From: Sparassis latifolia | Lineage: Eukaryota; Basidiomycota; Agaricomycetes; Polyporales; Sparassidaceae | Reading direction: 5' to 3' | Assembly: GCA_018466975.1 (NCBI GenBank) | Contig: CM031560.1 | Location: 1,860,001-1,924,000 of the forward strand | Length of the DNA stretch: 64,000 nucleotides | Shown here: piece after piece, positions 10,371-22,113 of the stretch | Layout of the letters: the number at the start of each line of letters is the position of its first letter | Numbering within the stretch: the first letter of the stretch is position 1 | Notes under the pieces: model-generated | The model's database searches: none | The model's input: only the letters and a program-made list of their open reading frames with translations | Told to the model about the DNA's origin: nothing | Translations under genes and position numbers: made by a program

Positions 10371-12562
10371 ATGGCATTCCTCTTCAGCAAAGATGCCGTC
10401 CTGGGCGCAGCGTTCATCGGGTTCTCGATCTCCACGCTGTGAGCCCAGCTACGTATCATCAGTGGGCCACTGACTCCCCCTTCCCTCCGGTATCCCTACA
10501 GATGCTTGGGAGCGCTGAGCATGCAGACATACACCTATTTCCGACGGTACCCTCAAGATAGACCGTTCTACAAGGCATTGGTACGTGGTACTCACTTGAA
10601 AGCATCCGCATTAAGCTGATTGAAGTCCAGGTTGCGTTCATTTGGTAGGCCGATCACGAGTCGCGTCTTGCCTGAGCTCACGAGGATCCAGGATATTGGA
10701 GTTCGTCGACCAAGCGGTCGTCGCTCACGCAGTCTACTTCTACCTAGTCACGTACGTGTGATCTTCGTTCGATGATTAAGATATAAAGGACGTCATGAAC
10801 AGTAACTGGGGAGAGCCTCTCAGCCTTTTGGGCAGACCAGTATGGTATGTTATTACATGTGCTTTATATGACTCGACAGCTGAATATCATTCAGGTCCCT
10901 CCTGGTGAGTCGCCTTCCTGACGTGTTCCCCAAGCCTGTCTCTGATTAAGCGCCGAGATGATAGGTACAAGTAACATTAGGAGTAAGTCCTGGAGTGCCT
11001 TCAATCTGGCAGTGGAATAATATGTTGACGAATGAACAGGCTGCTGCAGGCACCGTTGTGAAAGCGTGAGATGGGCTGGTTCGGATCCAGTTCATCTCTC
11101 CACTGACTGAATTTGTATGCAGGTGCTTCGCAATGCGCGTATGGAGATGTACGTCTAAGGGGGGTTTATATGAGTGCGTGACACTAATTGAAGGGATACA
11201 CAATAGTCAGTAACCGCAACATCTGGGCCACTGGGCTTATCGTGAGTGAATCACGCAGTGAAAAGAGTCAAGCTAAACATTGTTCCTCCTTCAGCTCCTT
11301 CTGACATTTGCGCAAATGGGTATGTGGAATACTTCGGACCAGCTGTGGATGAAGCTGATACGTGCTATTTTCGATCTCTTTCCAGCGACGGCTTGTGGTG
11401 TGTAATCCGATGTTCACTCCCTGGTGTCAGATATGCTCATATCATTGGGCGCCAGTGTTCACACGGAAGGGGTGAGCGCCAACGTTATATCTTCACGCAG
11501 CGGCCATCTTACTCTTTATTTCAGCTTCGAGATGTCAAGCCTAGCAGATGCTTCACAACTTAGAGTGAATGCCATCGCGTTCCGTTCTAATTATTACTAA
11601 TCGGAGGCGTGCAGTTTGTCGCTACGTTGTCGCTTGGCATTGGCGTAGCAACTGACAGTGTAACCGCGATCGCCCTGTGCATCTTCTTACGCAAATTGCG
11701 CACGGGATACACTAAGTGCGATTTTTACTGATGTTTGCCGAGAACGCCGCTGACGAAAACTGTTGCGTTGACGTAGAGACGATTCTATAGTCAACAGATT
11801 GTCATTATTTGCTGTAAACACGGGTGCCCTCACGAGGTAATCTCTGACGTCGATCATCGTGACCGATTTGGCTTCGCTGACACGTCGCTTATGCAGTGCT
11901 TTCAGTTTGGCGACCTTGGTCACGGTATGTTTCAGCTATCCATGCATACTATTGCAAAAGCTCAGAGTACCGCAGTACGATACAATGCCCTCAAACTTCG
12001 TCTACATGGGCTGTTACTTTGTTGTCAGCAAACGTGCGTGACTTTCATATGAATGTTTCCAGAATGTTGATCCCATGCTCCAGTGTATGCAAACTCCTTC
12101 TTGGCAACGTATGTTTCAGTCTCTCTCAATTTCACCTGCGGTTATTTGAGGTCGATCTTCGAACATTTGCGTAGGCTAAACACTCGCAAGGTATTGCGGG
12201 GACGTGGAACGGATGGCGAGCATGTCACGATGCCAACATTCTTGATGGTGGGAAAGATCACAGAACAAGACCAGGAAGATCAAGATATCACCACGGTGGG
12301 CCATATTCGCAAGGCATCGCTGTTCGTCACAGTCGATTTGATTCGTTTCATAGCAGGGATCCCGTATCGAAGTAGGCGTTCAGCGGGAGATATCCCTCAG
12401 TCGAGACCCTGTGAGTCGCACACGTGTTCCCTCCACGAAATCATCTTATCTGGGACCACTTCGCCCCGTACAGATCCCGAGTTACGCTGTAGCATGGTAG
12501 ACAAAAGCGACATTAATGTCCGAGAACTGCTTAACGTTATTCTTCACTTGCTCTCACCCTAG
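10371..12562 (+). CDS. DUF6534 seven-helix membrane protein
   Basis: Integral membrane protein of a large Agaricomycete family of unknown function. The start is MAFLFSKDAVLGAAFIGFSI. The gene is heavily split, with about a dozen introns near 50 nt. Family hallmarks appear in order: QTYTYFRRYPQDRPFYKAL, then LEFVDQAVVAHAVYFYLVT, NWGEPLSLLGRPVWSLL, VQVTLGAAAGTVVKACFAMR, the hydrophobic GLILLLTFAQM, then SLGIGVATDSVTAIALCIF with LRKLRTGYTK. The cytoplasmic tail has LNTRKVLRGRGTDGE and MPTFLMVGKI. These blocks correspond to the usual seven predicted helices and the conserved RGRG tail. Exact boundaries of the tiny exons at 10960-11640 are not settled. Members are highly duplicated in wood-decay fungi; I see only this one here. 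Confidence 0.85.
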
Positions 12563-13713
12563 CTGTTATTTTCGCCCCCGTTAACCTCGCGTGACTGTCC
12601 ATCCACTTCTTTCATTCGTACTTCACCTTCTTTATACTGCACCGCCTTTGCGACCTACCTACTAGAGCTTTATTCACATTTTCGCTGGCGACTTATCTTT
12701 CCAGCCGTGTGTAGGTTTCGTTGATGGATGGATTGTTATTTGTATCACCTACTCGTGTCACCTACTCGAGCTTGTCATCTTGCATAATGTACGTTCTTAG
12801 GAGAGATGCGGGACGCAATTGAGCATCATGATATTGAAATGGCGAGGCTGCTGCCCGGGCACTCTAACTATAGTGCTGGCTGCCACCGCCTGTTTGATGG
12901 TCTTTAGGGTCGACCCCAGAGATGTCCATCTCGTGTTTCTAAAAACACCTATCGCATTAAATTGCACTGGATCGAAGCGGTAAGCTAGAATTGCAATTGC
13001 AGGTGCCCGCAAGCGTCTGTTTTGCTCTTTCCTATGCGGTTTCCTTTCTGGTCGAGACGTATGATAAGCGTCCATAGATTGTGGCTGGCCTCTTGAAGGG
13101 CGGCGGCTGGCATGACCGTGACTTGGCCGCAGCGGTAGCTGGGCTAGGCGTTGCTTTCTACCATGCAAGAAGATTGGGAACAACCTCAAAGTGCAGTACG
13201 TGTCTCGAATATGGATTATCCTACCGCAATCCCGCCCGCCAACATCGTTCCACCGCGGGATGCCTACCAAAAATTCTCCCGCTCTCGAGGTCGAATACAG
13301 CACGCATTGGATTGGTGTACCCCCAAGTTTCCGCGAATGTCGTCGAACAGCTTTCTTTAGTCTAGCATCGCTAATGGCACGAATAGCGCTCACCAAACCC
13401 GCGCTCGTCACCAATCAGATGCAGTCATCATGTTGTTTTTGGTCCTACGAATTGCCTACGAATGGATAAACGCCGTTCTGTCAAGTTATGTTCAGCCACA
13501 AGTGGCTTGGTACTGAGTCGAACGTGACAAGCAGCCAGCCAATTTAGATGTAGGTAGGTCCCTTCATGGTTCATACCGTTTATTGGACAGGAGTTACTGG
13601 GAGAATGCAGCGCCCCTGATCCCGCGAGATGGCATAAATACCAAGAGTGGGTTGACCCCTGAGCACCTCACACCCAGTATTCCTTGCTATCCAAATATCG
13701 CCAACAAGTTCTA
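12563..13713. other. 1.15 kb intergenic stretch with unexplained open frames
   Basis: A 205-codon frame is open on the minus strand (12797-13414), and 60-90 codon frames overlap it on the plus strand. None matches a family I know, and the minus frame has low-complexity Arg/Ser-rich content. I found no convincing splice structure. An AT-rich GGCATAAATACC near 13632 could be the promoter of the next gene. Confidence 0.4.
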
Positions 13714-14112
13714 ATGGAGAAAAATGGCCAAGTCAACCCGATGCCAGTGAGTTCTTCCTTGCCTTGCGGTTCACGAAGTGCAACATAGCCTTATCTCACT
13801 CCTCTCCAGGCTGGAGCGGCAGCTGTGGGCGCGCAGTACCAGCAGGAGCGTGAGTTATTGTTTCTCGTTCATCGATCGCCTTCGTCCTAATATTTCCGAA
13901 TTAGTCTGGGCTCGTTGCGCGAGTGGCAATCATGAACCAAAGACACAGTATGGCGTCGTGGGCATTATCTGTGCGATATGCCTGTTCCCCATCGGCCTTA
14001 TCCGCCTCTTGTATGTCTAAGTAGTCTTGTCGTGACAGAACGTTGGCTGATTTTATCGTTCTGCAGCGCCGGTGCGGATAGGAAATGTTCGCGTTGCGGC
14101 GTACCGCTTTGA
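13714..14112 (+). CDS. small BRI3-like membrane protein, copy A
   Basis: A predicted 74-residue protein of the brain-protein-I3/LITAF-like type, which in animals sits on endosomes and lysosomes. Four exons: MEKNGQVNPMP, AGAAAVGAQYQQE, a 106-nt exon (13905-14010) encoding CASGNHEPKTQYG plus the membrane segment VVGIICAICLFPIGLIRLF, and a last exon with DRKCSRCGVPL. The paired cysteine motifs on either side of the hydrophobic stretch (Cys plus His before, CxxC after) are the family hallmark and probably bind zinc. The upstream GGCATAAATACC is a possible TATA element. Copies B and C downstream share the exon plan, but their N-termini are unrelated. Confidence 0.8.
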
Positions 14113-14920
14113 TCTTGGAGGTCTTCGAGAGATCCGATGTGTACCTATACTTACTAGCAGGATGCTGTTTGTTCATCTATTTGACACTATTCTATTTTTG
14201 CATGTTTTCGCGATCTGATTCCTGTTGTTCGTTAGCGAGACCCTGTCAACCCCAAGCAGCTTTGTTCGACCCTGTCGGTTTGCATATCAGTCAAGCACCT
14301 TCTATTTCTGTTCGACCATACAGCAATTGGTCTACCATCTCATGACTGCCTCACTTTCCGGAGCATACCTGAAATGCTGCAGCCGGGAGTGAGTCGTCTT
14401 GCCATGATGAAAAGTGTTAGCACTCACAGTACTTGCAGGTGCGCTTCCCTTACTTTACAGTAATTCAAGTCGAGAACTGAGTTGCTACTTCCAGGCGACC
14501 GTGGGCACCTCCAGAAGCGACCGTTGACAGAACTAGTACTGTCACTATACCCACGAAGCGCATAATTCACTCATCGGTATGCCCAGACGACTTTCCAGAC
14601 TCGCCTCCGTATTCCAGCGTATTCCGCGGAAAATGTTAGCCGGCTTCTTCTCCTTCGCGCTCACGTGATGGTGCAAGCCAATGGCAATTCTGACTACCTC
14701 AGAACAAGGTTCAACTCTCTCGGGCTGTGATCCGTTCAGTTTCATATTCGCTGTGCCCGTTGATGCCTCCACCCAGGTTTTTTATACATTCGCCTGGAGG
14801 ATGCGATGCTGCGCGCAGGGCCCTATGTTTTCTATCAGATCAAACTAGCTTGCCTGGCCAGCTGCTGGAATAAAATACGACCACTGTGTTGCACGATATC
14901 CAAATGTCCCCAGGCCCTTG
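14113..14920. other. intergenic, no gene seen
   Basis: Lies between BRI3-like copies A and B. TTTTTTATACATTC at about 14777 may be the TATA region of copy B. No other open frame is convincing. Confidence 0.5.
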
Positions 14921-15434
14921 ATGAAACGACTTCCATCATCATCAGAGGGGTCAACTATCCCCCGGTCGTCTCCCATCTCTACAGCAACACTCCCTCCAGG
15001 AGATAAGTTGCCGTACTCTCCCTCAATCCAGTACCCACCTTCCGCATACCCTGCACAGTTATCGCATGTATCTGAACCACCTGTCTTCCATCTGAACTCC
15101 CAATCGAGTTTTACCACCCAAGGGACGGATTCATCTGACTCAGCCCGTCGTAGGTGTCCTTTAGCTCTGTGTCGAATTCAAGACGGTCGCGATAACATTT
15201 ACAGTCGATCCTCGGTGTCTCCGCGGAGAGCATGCGTCATTCACGAAGTACGGTTTGCTCGGTATTTTGTCTGCTGTTTTTCTATTTCCCCTCGGGCTTG
15301 TGTGTCTTCTGTGAGCAGAGTCGTGTTCTGATATCTCGTCCGCTCTTCACTCATGATAAGCGTGCGCTAGAATTGATAAAGAGAAGAAGTGTTCTCGGTG
15401 TGGAGAGCTCTTGGAGGGGCGCGTATCGTGCTAG
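14921..15434 (+). CDS. small BRI3-like membrane protein, copy B
   Basis: A predicted 132-residue paralogue of copies A and C. Exon 1 (14921-15149) encodes a Pro/Ser-rich, probably disordered cytosolic N-terminus (GDKLPYSPSIQYPPSAYPA). A 55-nt intron leads to a 106-nt exon (15205-15310) with DPRCLRGEHASFTKYG and the membrane segment LLGILSAVFLFPLGLVCLL. A 60-nt intron leads to a 64-nt last exon with KEKKCSRCGELLEGRVSC. The donor GTAGGT at 15150 was chosen because it gives phase 1, which keeps the conserved DPRC block in frame. Exon 2 and exon 3 sizes equal those of copy C exactly. The frame is intact throughout. Confidence 0.75.
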
Positions 15435-17193
15435 CCTATGTCTCAGCATAATTTATGTGAGTGATATCGTATGGGCCTATCCGTGCAGCTATCTTAGCGG
15501 TAAACGTTCACAGATAGTGCCATCGCTGTGCTGTGGCCTCCGCTGTTGCTTCACAACTTTTCTGTGCGGATGTAATTGCTCGATGCATTACTTTGCAGCA
15601 CGCAGTCGATTTTTACATTATTTTGATCGAGGCAACAACCTCCATGGATTACGCCGGATACCCTGGTTTGGTGCGAGATCTATCACTTTCAGCACACATT
15701 TTTCACGGGATAAGTACCATTCGGACCCTCGGTTTAGAAATTTCTCCAGCAGGTATGCGTTACCTGGCCTAATACCACATTGGGTTCCAGTCTTCCTGCC
15801 TCTCTCTACTCAGCCCTCGCAAGTCAAAGAAACATTTCCGAATAATTCCGGAGCATCTATGTATAGGCACCACAGGCACTATACGGCGCCTACACTCGGA
15901 CCTGAGATGGCTTGTAATAGGTACTGGCCTTTGGAGTTCTCACTACTTTCTCCACTGTTGGATGGCGCTCGCAAAGGTCATGTATCATGGGTCAGCTACT
16001 GTCAGAAGATCTCCCCATATATGAAGGCGTGGCGGTGCTACGCATAAATTCGCGATGGAGCTGTGTCCGTCTGTAGGCGCCTTCACTATGTTTTCCATGA
16101 ACTGGTTCTGGTCCAATTCTTGACGCGTCTCCGAACTTCTCAGTGAACATTTCGCCATCGCCGGGTGTGGGTAGCGCGCATTCTTCCGCCCATACTAGGG
16201 ACCAGAAGAGCCCCCTGCAAGTCAGAGTGAGTCTTTCTGCGTTGCCCTCAGCCTCTGCTAGTCCCTGGTGTTCGCGAGATTGCTCGTGAATTACTAGTCG
16301 ATCCTCGGTGTCTCATGCCAGGAGAGCACCAGTCGTTCACACACCATGCCCGTCTCTGCACATGCCGGTTGATTACAGACTGGTGAGAACCATGTGACGA
16401 GACTATAAGGATACTGGACATTATTGAACTTGAATGAGAAAAACAGGAGAACTCGCACAACTTGTAATCACTGGAAACCGAGGAAATACACTGGCACCCC
16501 CACAGATGGATCACTGGATGTATAGTCCATCACGACCACCGAAGGAGAGACTGACACACGCACAACAAACCGCGGACAGTCCAAGGTGGGCCATCGTCTC
16601 CCGGCCTCCGTAATCCTGGCGCTGCATACAGGTTCAATGAGGCTGGGGATTATGTGCAATACGCAGCTTTGTCTTCACCAAGCTCCTCGCGTACACTAGT
16701 CGCATACAAGGACCACTCGGCAGATGACACCCACCGAAATGCACTCACGCAGCGGCGAGCTTGTCAAGATGCGATCCATTCTATTCCTTTCTACCCACTT
16801 TTCTCCATATTTCCGAGGAATTAATCAATTTGACGGCATTCTGGGAATGAACTTGAATTACCTGCCTAATATGGCAGCTCGCATACCATAAAGGGACCTA
16901 CATACGACGATGGGTCCGACTGCAGGTTACAGGGGAAAATGTTTTTGTCTTGGTGGTGGACGTTAACTGATGCTAATATTATTATTTGCCGATGAGTGTC
17001 GGGCGCTGAGCGCTGTTAAGACGGATCTGGCTCGTCTACTTCTGCGACTCACCGCGTTACAGGCATGGGGATATGACACAGTAGTAAGTCATAGTTTTAC
17101 AGGGTACACGCCGATGTCATTAATGCAACACTTCTCCAAGTCCTTCGATGCGGCAGTTTGTTTCTTCGCCCAACGGTAAAGTGACTCATTATC
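15435..17193. other. intergenic 1.76 kb with a decayed gene copy
   Basis: Apart from the BRI3-like relic at 16298-16386, I see no recognisable gene. A long frame overlapping copy B runs to 16047 but is a shadow of that gene followed by unrelated sequence. Confidence 0.45.
16298..16386 (+). pseudogene. relic of a fourth BRI3-like copy
   Basis: TCGATCCTCGGTGTCTC at 16299 is the same exon-2 start as in copy B (15205), preceded by a TAG acceptor. Its translation in the family phase gives DPRCL, then GEHQSFT, aligning with copy B DPRCLRGEHASFT. After that it diverges and reaches a stop with no membrane segment. No exon 1 or exon 3 is found nearby, so this is a degraded partial duplicate. Confidence 0.6.
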
Positions 17194-18011
17194 TCATGTG
17201 CGTTTCCCAGCCTCTTTCTCGATTTTCGCAGCCTCTTTCTCGACTTTCGCAGCCCCTTGCGCGACCTGCGCAGCAGCCTCACGCTTCGCCTCGTCCGCCT
17301 TCCTACTGCCGTAGCCGAACCAGCTGGCAAACCATGCGCCCCAGCTCTGCCGCGTCTCGTCAACCTTGTGCGCAGCGTCCGCGTACGCAGCTTCCGCCTT
17401 GTGTGCGGCGGCGCCGTAAGTGCTCGCCGCGGAAGCCTTCGCGGCGTCGTACTGCTGCTGCGCGCTGGACTTCGTCTCGCTCGCCAGTGAGCTCGCCTGG
17501 GAGCGGGCCTGCGCGAGCTTCTCTTGGCCGGATGCCTAGATGTAGAGATGGGCATTCGAGTCGTTCCCAGGAATGCGACACCCACCTTGATGTTATGATA
17601 CTCCTGCTCGCTCTCCTTGAGCGCGTCCTTCGCGGTGCGCTTCCCTGCATCGACGGCCTCGCCCGTCTTGACACGCACCTCCTGCTCCTCGGCCTTTCGT
17701 CGCACGTGGACGTCTTCGGGCGTCCCCATGTTCATGTAGTACCACACGCCGACGGCAGCGCCGGTACCGGCCACTAGCCAGTACATGCCGTTGCCACCCT
17801 TGGTCGGGGTGGGTATGTTGTTCGGCCTGGGGCCATCCGTGGGGTGCGTGGGGTCGGGGGTGGTAGCGAGTGTGCGTGCATGCTGGCAGAGGGGTTAGCT
17901 CGCGGGCGACGTCGGTTCGGTCTGGCTACTCACCGGGGCGGCTGCGCGCGCAGCGAGCGGGGCAGCGCGGGCGATGGCGCGTGCGGCTTGTGGACGGAGG
18001 ATGGCGGACAT
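17194..18011 (-). CDS. mitochondrial-type membrane protein with alanine-rich coiled coil
   Basis: Uncharacterised protein with a likely mitochondrial presequence: MSAILRPQAARAIARAAPLA is Arg/Ala-rich and free of acidic residues. Exon 2 follows a 50-60 nt intron and has TPTKGGNGMYWLVAGTGAAV with the membrane span YWLVAGTGAAVGVWYYM. A long charged helix with LEA-like Ala/Lys/Glu repeats comes next (RKAEEQEVRVKTGEAVDAGK, then ASGQEKLAQARSQASSLASE in the last exon). The segment GAWFASWFGYGS precedes a tail of near-repeats AAKVEKEAAKIEKEAGKRT. Such proteins recur in basidiomycete genomes without assigned function; an inner-membrane location is inferred. The last exon's other frames are Arg-rich shadows. 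Confidence 0.7.
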
Positions 18012-18324
18012 GATGTGTGTGTGCTGGTGAGAAAGGGATGGCGGACGAATGTGCGAGTGCGCCCTCGCCTTTTCAGCATGTGAGCAGCTCAATGACGCAC
18101 GACCCCGCTGACGTCACACCCTCCGACGAGGCACGTGCCTCGCGCGTCGCGACGCGCCTGGAGAAGCGCTCATGAGCTGGAAATTAATATTTAGCTCTGG
18201 TCGGGTATTATTTAAACCTATATTCACATATACATGGCATTCAACATAACATTCGTTAGATTTCGATTTCATGAGCGCACTAGATACGTGTCTACCATGC
18301 GTCGGCGCCTCGACGGCGAGCAGC
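18012..18324. other. intergenic, no gene seen
   Basis: 313 bp forming the 5' flank of the mitochondrial-type gene and the 3' flank of the proline-rich gene, with an AT-rich patch near 18180-18230. Confidence 0.5.
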
Positions 18325-19309
18325 TCACCTGCGCCAACGGCTCACACGCTCTCTCCGCATAAAGTGCGGTAAGCCAGCCTCGCAGAGACTACATCCCTCA
18401 CAGCAGGGTTCAGCACATTCAAACGAATATGGGGCAACCCTATCGCTCACGCTGAGATCGCCGAACGAACTCGAGGGGTAACAACGAGCTTCCAGAGGCT
18501 CTGATCCACGCGCGGGGTGGCCGGGCGGGTAAGTCCACTTTGGTCTGCTCGGAGGGGGCGAGAGTCTTGGACGGGGTGAAAGGCTCCGACGGCGCGTGAG
18601 GCCCGGACGGGGAGTGGAAGGACGCTCCACAGATTGATCCCTCTCTGTTAGACTCCGGAAGATCGCGGAGAGCATACGGGGCGTAGAACGAGGAAGGAGA
18701 TTAGAAGGGGGCTCTAGAGAGCGATCTCCGGACATTACACTCCATGAGGTAGAGGAGCGCACAGGGTATGTGGGAGGACCAAGGCGAGGAGTGGGTGGGC
18801 ACACTAGGGGCGAGTCCTCCAGTCGGGGAGCCTGGGAAACCGAGGAAGCAGGAGGAAACGTTTGTGCAACGGACTCAGTAGGATTGGGCGCTGCCTGCGG
18901 CGGGGGTTGGACACTAGGATCTGAGTCTGGCCAACACAGGTTGGAGAGGGGGCTCGGGGGCACCACACGCCGTGCCTGAGATGCTGACAGTGTAGAGGAC
19001 CCTTCATACGGACTACGTAGGCTGGAAGAGCATTGTGGCCTGTCTGGTCCTTCCTGCTGCATCCTCTGTATCGACCAGACACTTAGCACAGCGCAAAGGC
19101 TGGAAAATAGTGCAGCATACCTGCCAGTTAGTTCTGTTACCATATTCCGTTGGGTGAGGTTGGGGTATCTCTGGTCAGGAGATCATATAGAGTCAATATG
19201 CTTATAGGCCACCAAATAAGTCGAACTTACGAGTAGTAGATGATCCATTCCGCGATGTACGCGTACTGCTATGCTGCTGAGCCCGAGATTCTGAGTCGAA
19301 GGGATCCAT
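18325..19309 (-). CDS. orphan proline/serine-rich protein
   Basis: I do not recognise this gene. A three-exon model starts at ATG 19309 (MDPFDSESRAQQHSST), uses a strong GTAAGT donor, then a short exon ending NRTNWQ. A 55-nt intron with a branch-like GCTAAG brings it into a 240-codon frame that stays open to the stop at 18325. The product is rich in Pro, Ser and Arg with no membrane segment once the intron is removed. Near the C-terminus is a cysteine cluster (CAEPCCEGCSLC) and the end is basic (RRERVSRWRR). A TATATAAG element near 19372-19379 sits at promoter distance. It is probably a lineage-specific regulatory or disordered protein. Confidence 0.5.
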
Positions 19310-20090
19310 TTGCGACAAATTTTTGTGAGTGTATGAGTGAGAGATGCGGGATGTTGAAAGGGTAGCCACACCTTATATACCACTAGTAGCGAAACAAAAA
19401 CAATAGACAAAGTAACACCTCAATGTGGCACAAACTAACGACTGGCGCTAAAAGCACGTGGCTCTAACGTACGCCCCCCAGAGGCGCTCGTCCTCATGAG
19501 GAAGGCAGGGACACCATTAATGTTGGCATACCACGCAATGTGTCAGTGCATCTACAATGATAAAGCTTTGAAGCGCCATCGTATCTAGAATATGCTCACC
19601 ACTCTATTCGCCGAGGCAGCAGCCTTCGTTGCCCGGTACGGACGTTCAGCCTACTAGGCATCAACGACGCAAGGAACGACGAGAGGTGCTGAGGTGGGGG
19701 AAGGAAACATTGCGGGACCACTGCACTCAGTGCGTTCTCGCGTCTATCGTGGGGTCCCGCAGTATACTTATCTGACAGATGCGGGCTCCTGCGGTAGCCC
19801 TGTCAGCAGGAAAGTCGTCCTGTGGGCTGGTGGCGTTCTGAGGTGTTCTGGTCGTGTCAAAAGGCGCTTATGACAGCCTGTAAACCGACAGTCAGCTGCC
19901 ATATATAATGGCTCCATGACACGAAGGTCGCCCGCCGGCGGCGCAGCGACGGTCTGCAGACTGCACTGGCGATGAATCAGATGCGTGAAAGGCGGAGTAG
20001 CCGTCAACCCGCACGTTCGAATTTCATCCCAACTTGATATATAACCTCGCCTCATACGCCGCGTGCGCTTTACGCGGCCTTGTTCCCTCG
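19310..20090. promoter_or_regulatory. divergent intergenic region with TATA elements for both flanking genes
   Basis: TATATAAG (minus strand, about 19372-19379) precedes the proline-rich gene, and GATATATAACC (about 20036) precedes BRI3-like copy C by about 50 bp. Nothing else is recognised between them. Confidence 0.45.
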
Positions 20091-20743
20091 ATGGCGAAGA
20101 TTCCATCGCGGCCTAACCCAACCGTCACCATCCCCCTGGACCACGCCCTCAGTCCTGAACCGAGCACTCCTCCACCGGAGTACACCGAATTCCCGATCCA
20201 GGAGTTGATCGCAGGACCCTCGATACAATCACCCCGCGCTACTTCTCCGCCAGCGCTCGAGATTGAGACTATTCCGGCGCGGCCAGGAACTGCGCACTTG
20301 TTGCCACAGACACGTATTCGTGATCCCCAGAGCAGCCCCCGTGCGTACCAGGTAGAACGACCGGCAGAAGCCACGAATCCAGGGCAAGCAATCCAAACTA
20401 GTGATATTCAGGCGAGATATCCCTCGCAATGGGAAGAACATAGGAACCAAGGTGCGCCTTCCTTCGATCTGGTCAAGCTGCTTGCATGCTCACCTGCTGA
20501 AACTTTTCGCAGTCGATCCTCGATGTCGTAGAGGCGACCACGTCCCAGTCAGAAAATACGGCCTGATTGGCATCTTGAACTCGATTTTCTGCTTCCCCCT
20601 GGGGCTTCTCTGCCTCCTGTGAGTGTTATATCTTGTCAGTAGCTCGCTGGATAGTCGCTCACGTCGATCGGTGTCCTAGTGTCGATCAGGAGGAAACATG
20701 CTTGCGGTGCGGAAAACACTTGGGAGGGGAGATTATGTTTTGA
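20091..20743 (+). CDS. small BRI3-like membrane protein, copy C
   Basis: A predicted 176-residue paralogue with the longest N-terminus of the three. Exon 1 (20091-20451) gives a disordered Pro/Ser/Glu-rich region (PSTPPPEYTEFPIQEL). The 106-nt exon 2 (20513-20618) has DPRCRRGDHVPVRKYG and the membrane segment LIGILNSIFCFPLGLLCLL. The 64-nt exon 3 (20680-20743) has EETCLRCGKHLGG. The cysteines flanking the membrane span match copies A and B, and intron phases (1, then 2) are the same. A TATA-like element lies about 50 bp upstream of the ATG. The PPPEY motif in the tail could bind WW-domain ubiquitin ligases, as described for LITAF-type proteins; that is inference. Confidence 0.75.
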
Positions 20744-22113
20744 CCGATGCAGAACTGACCCGCGTAAGTAGACTTAGGTTCAATCGGAGAATCTGTTGGA
20801 ATGTTAATCCTCTGCGGACACAGCAGTCGCAATTCTGCGACTGTCACATTTCTGCTGTTATCTTGCCGCATGCCTCTGAGAGGACGGTGCACTGTGCTGA
20901 AGGATGCTGAAAAACTTACCCATCACTCTTCTCGCCGATGGGTGCCGGCCTATGGGAAAAGGCCTCACGCATACGCCGTACAGCATGCAGCGTGGATCAC
21001 CAGCTAGTCGTTTCGTCTGACAGCGAGGACCCTCCCACTGAACTCGTGACAAAGGCTCTACGAACTTTTCACTATCCACGATAAACTGTTGGTAGGCTTC
21101 CATGGAAATTTGAGACCATTAGACGACTTCTCTACGTGTCTGGGTCACGATAGACCACGTTCGCTCCGCAACGTGGATGTTGCTACCCAATGGGCCAACT
21201 TGTCTCGCAATAAGTCCTTCCGACGGACGCGCTGGGAAGCCATGGGCAGAAGCGCGATGAAAAGATAACACGCCTGCTCGTACTCACTCATGAGTAAGTA
21301 AGTGCGAGTAGGTGCGTGCATCGCACGCAATGCCGCCGTATAACATGCTCACGGTACATGTCCTCTGACTCCTTCCTGGTGTATCCACGCTCCATTTACG
21401 GGGTGCCCGCGCCTGCCTTATTCACACAGCATGAGTTTCGCATACATGCGTATTCCGCTCACCTGCCACTTTTATGACGTCGGGCTTCAGTTGGAGAGCG
21501 CCGACAGCCCTTGGTTGGTCTATTGGTTTATTTTCTGGCGGTGCAGTGTGTGAGCAATATTGGACAGACCGACCGTGAGGACACAGTGCTGGGCGAAAGG
21601 CCAAAGACACAGTATACAACTGGCAGACTCGAGCAAAGCCATAGCTAATAAGCGCTCTCTCTGCTTACATGAGATGCCGTAATGTCTGGACCGTGCCGTG
21701 CCGATTGCGGCAACTCAGTAAGATACTTATCCATTTCCAGGGGCGGCAACGCTCAATCTCGTTCCTTTCCCTCACGGACATTCCAACGACTGCACGCAAC
21801 GTGCACCCAGCAGCCTACTCGCCATATAATCTGTCATTCCACGCAGCTCTGAAGGACCAGAGTATCCTGACCGGCGGAGGTAACCTTCTTTAGGTTTCTC
21901 CGATCAATACATACTACACAGGCCACAGTCGAGCGATTGCTCAACCGGTCAACCGGAGAGGCTCCTGGTCATCACGCACTACTGACGACTACATATAACG
22001 TCTAACGTTCATGCATTCACGTTTTTGTGCCTGCACCACGAATCGTCATCTTTGGCCTCTATCACCGCATATCCTTTATATTCAGGAGGCTGACTAGAGG
22101 AACCGTAGCCACC
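20744..22113. other. 1.37 kb intergenic, no gene recognised
   Basis: Several 60-80 codon frames occur on both strands (for example 20858-21103 minus and 21669-21893 plus), but none shows family motifs or splice sites linking it to others. Confidence 0.5.

Noticed and set aside
12797..13414. 205-codon minus-strand frame as a gene
   Set aside because: Arg/Ser/His-rich composition without motifs, overlapping equally open plus-strand frames; no splice links. Listed only as unexplained intergenic sequence.
15232..16047. 271-codon plus-strand frame
   Set aside because: Starts in the wrong frame of BRI3-like copy B and runs through its intron; the correctly spliced frame has the conserved membrane exon.
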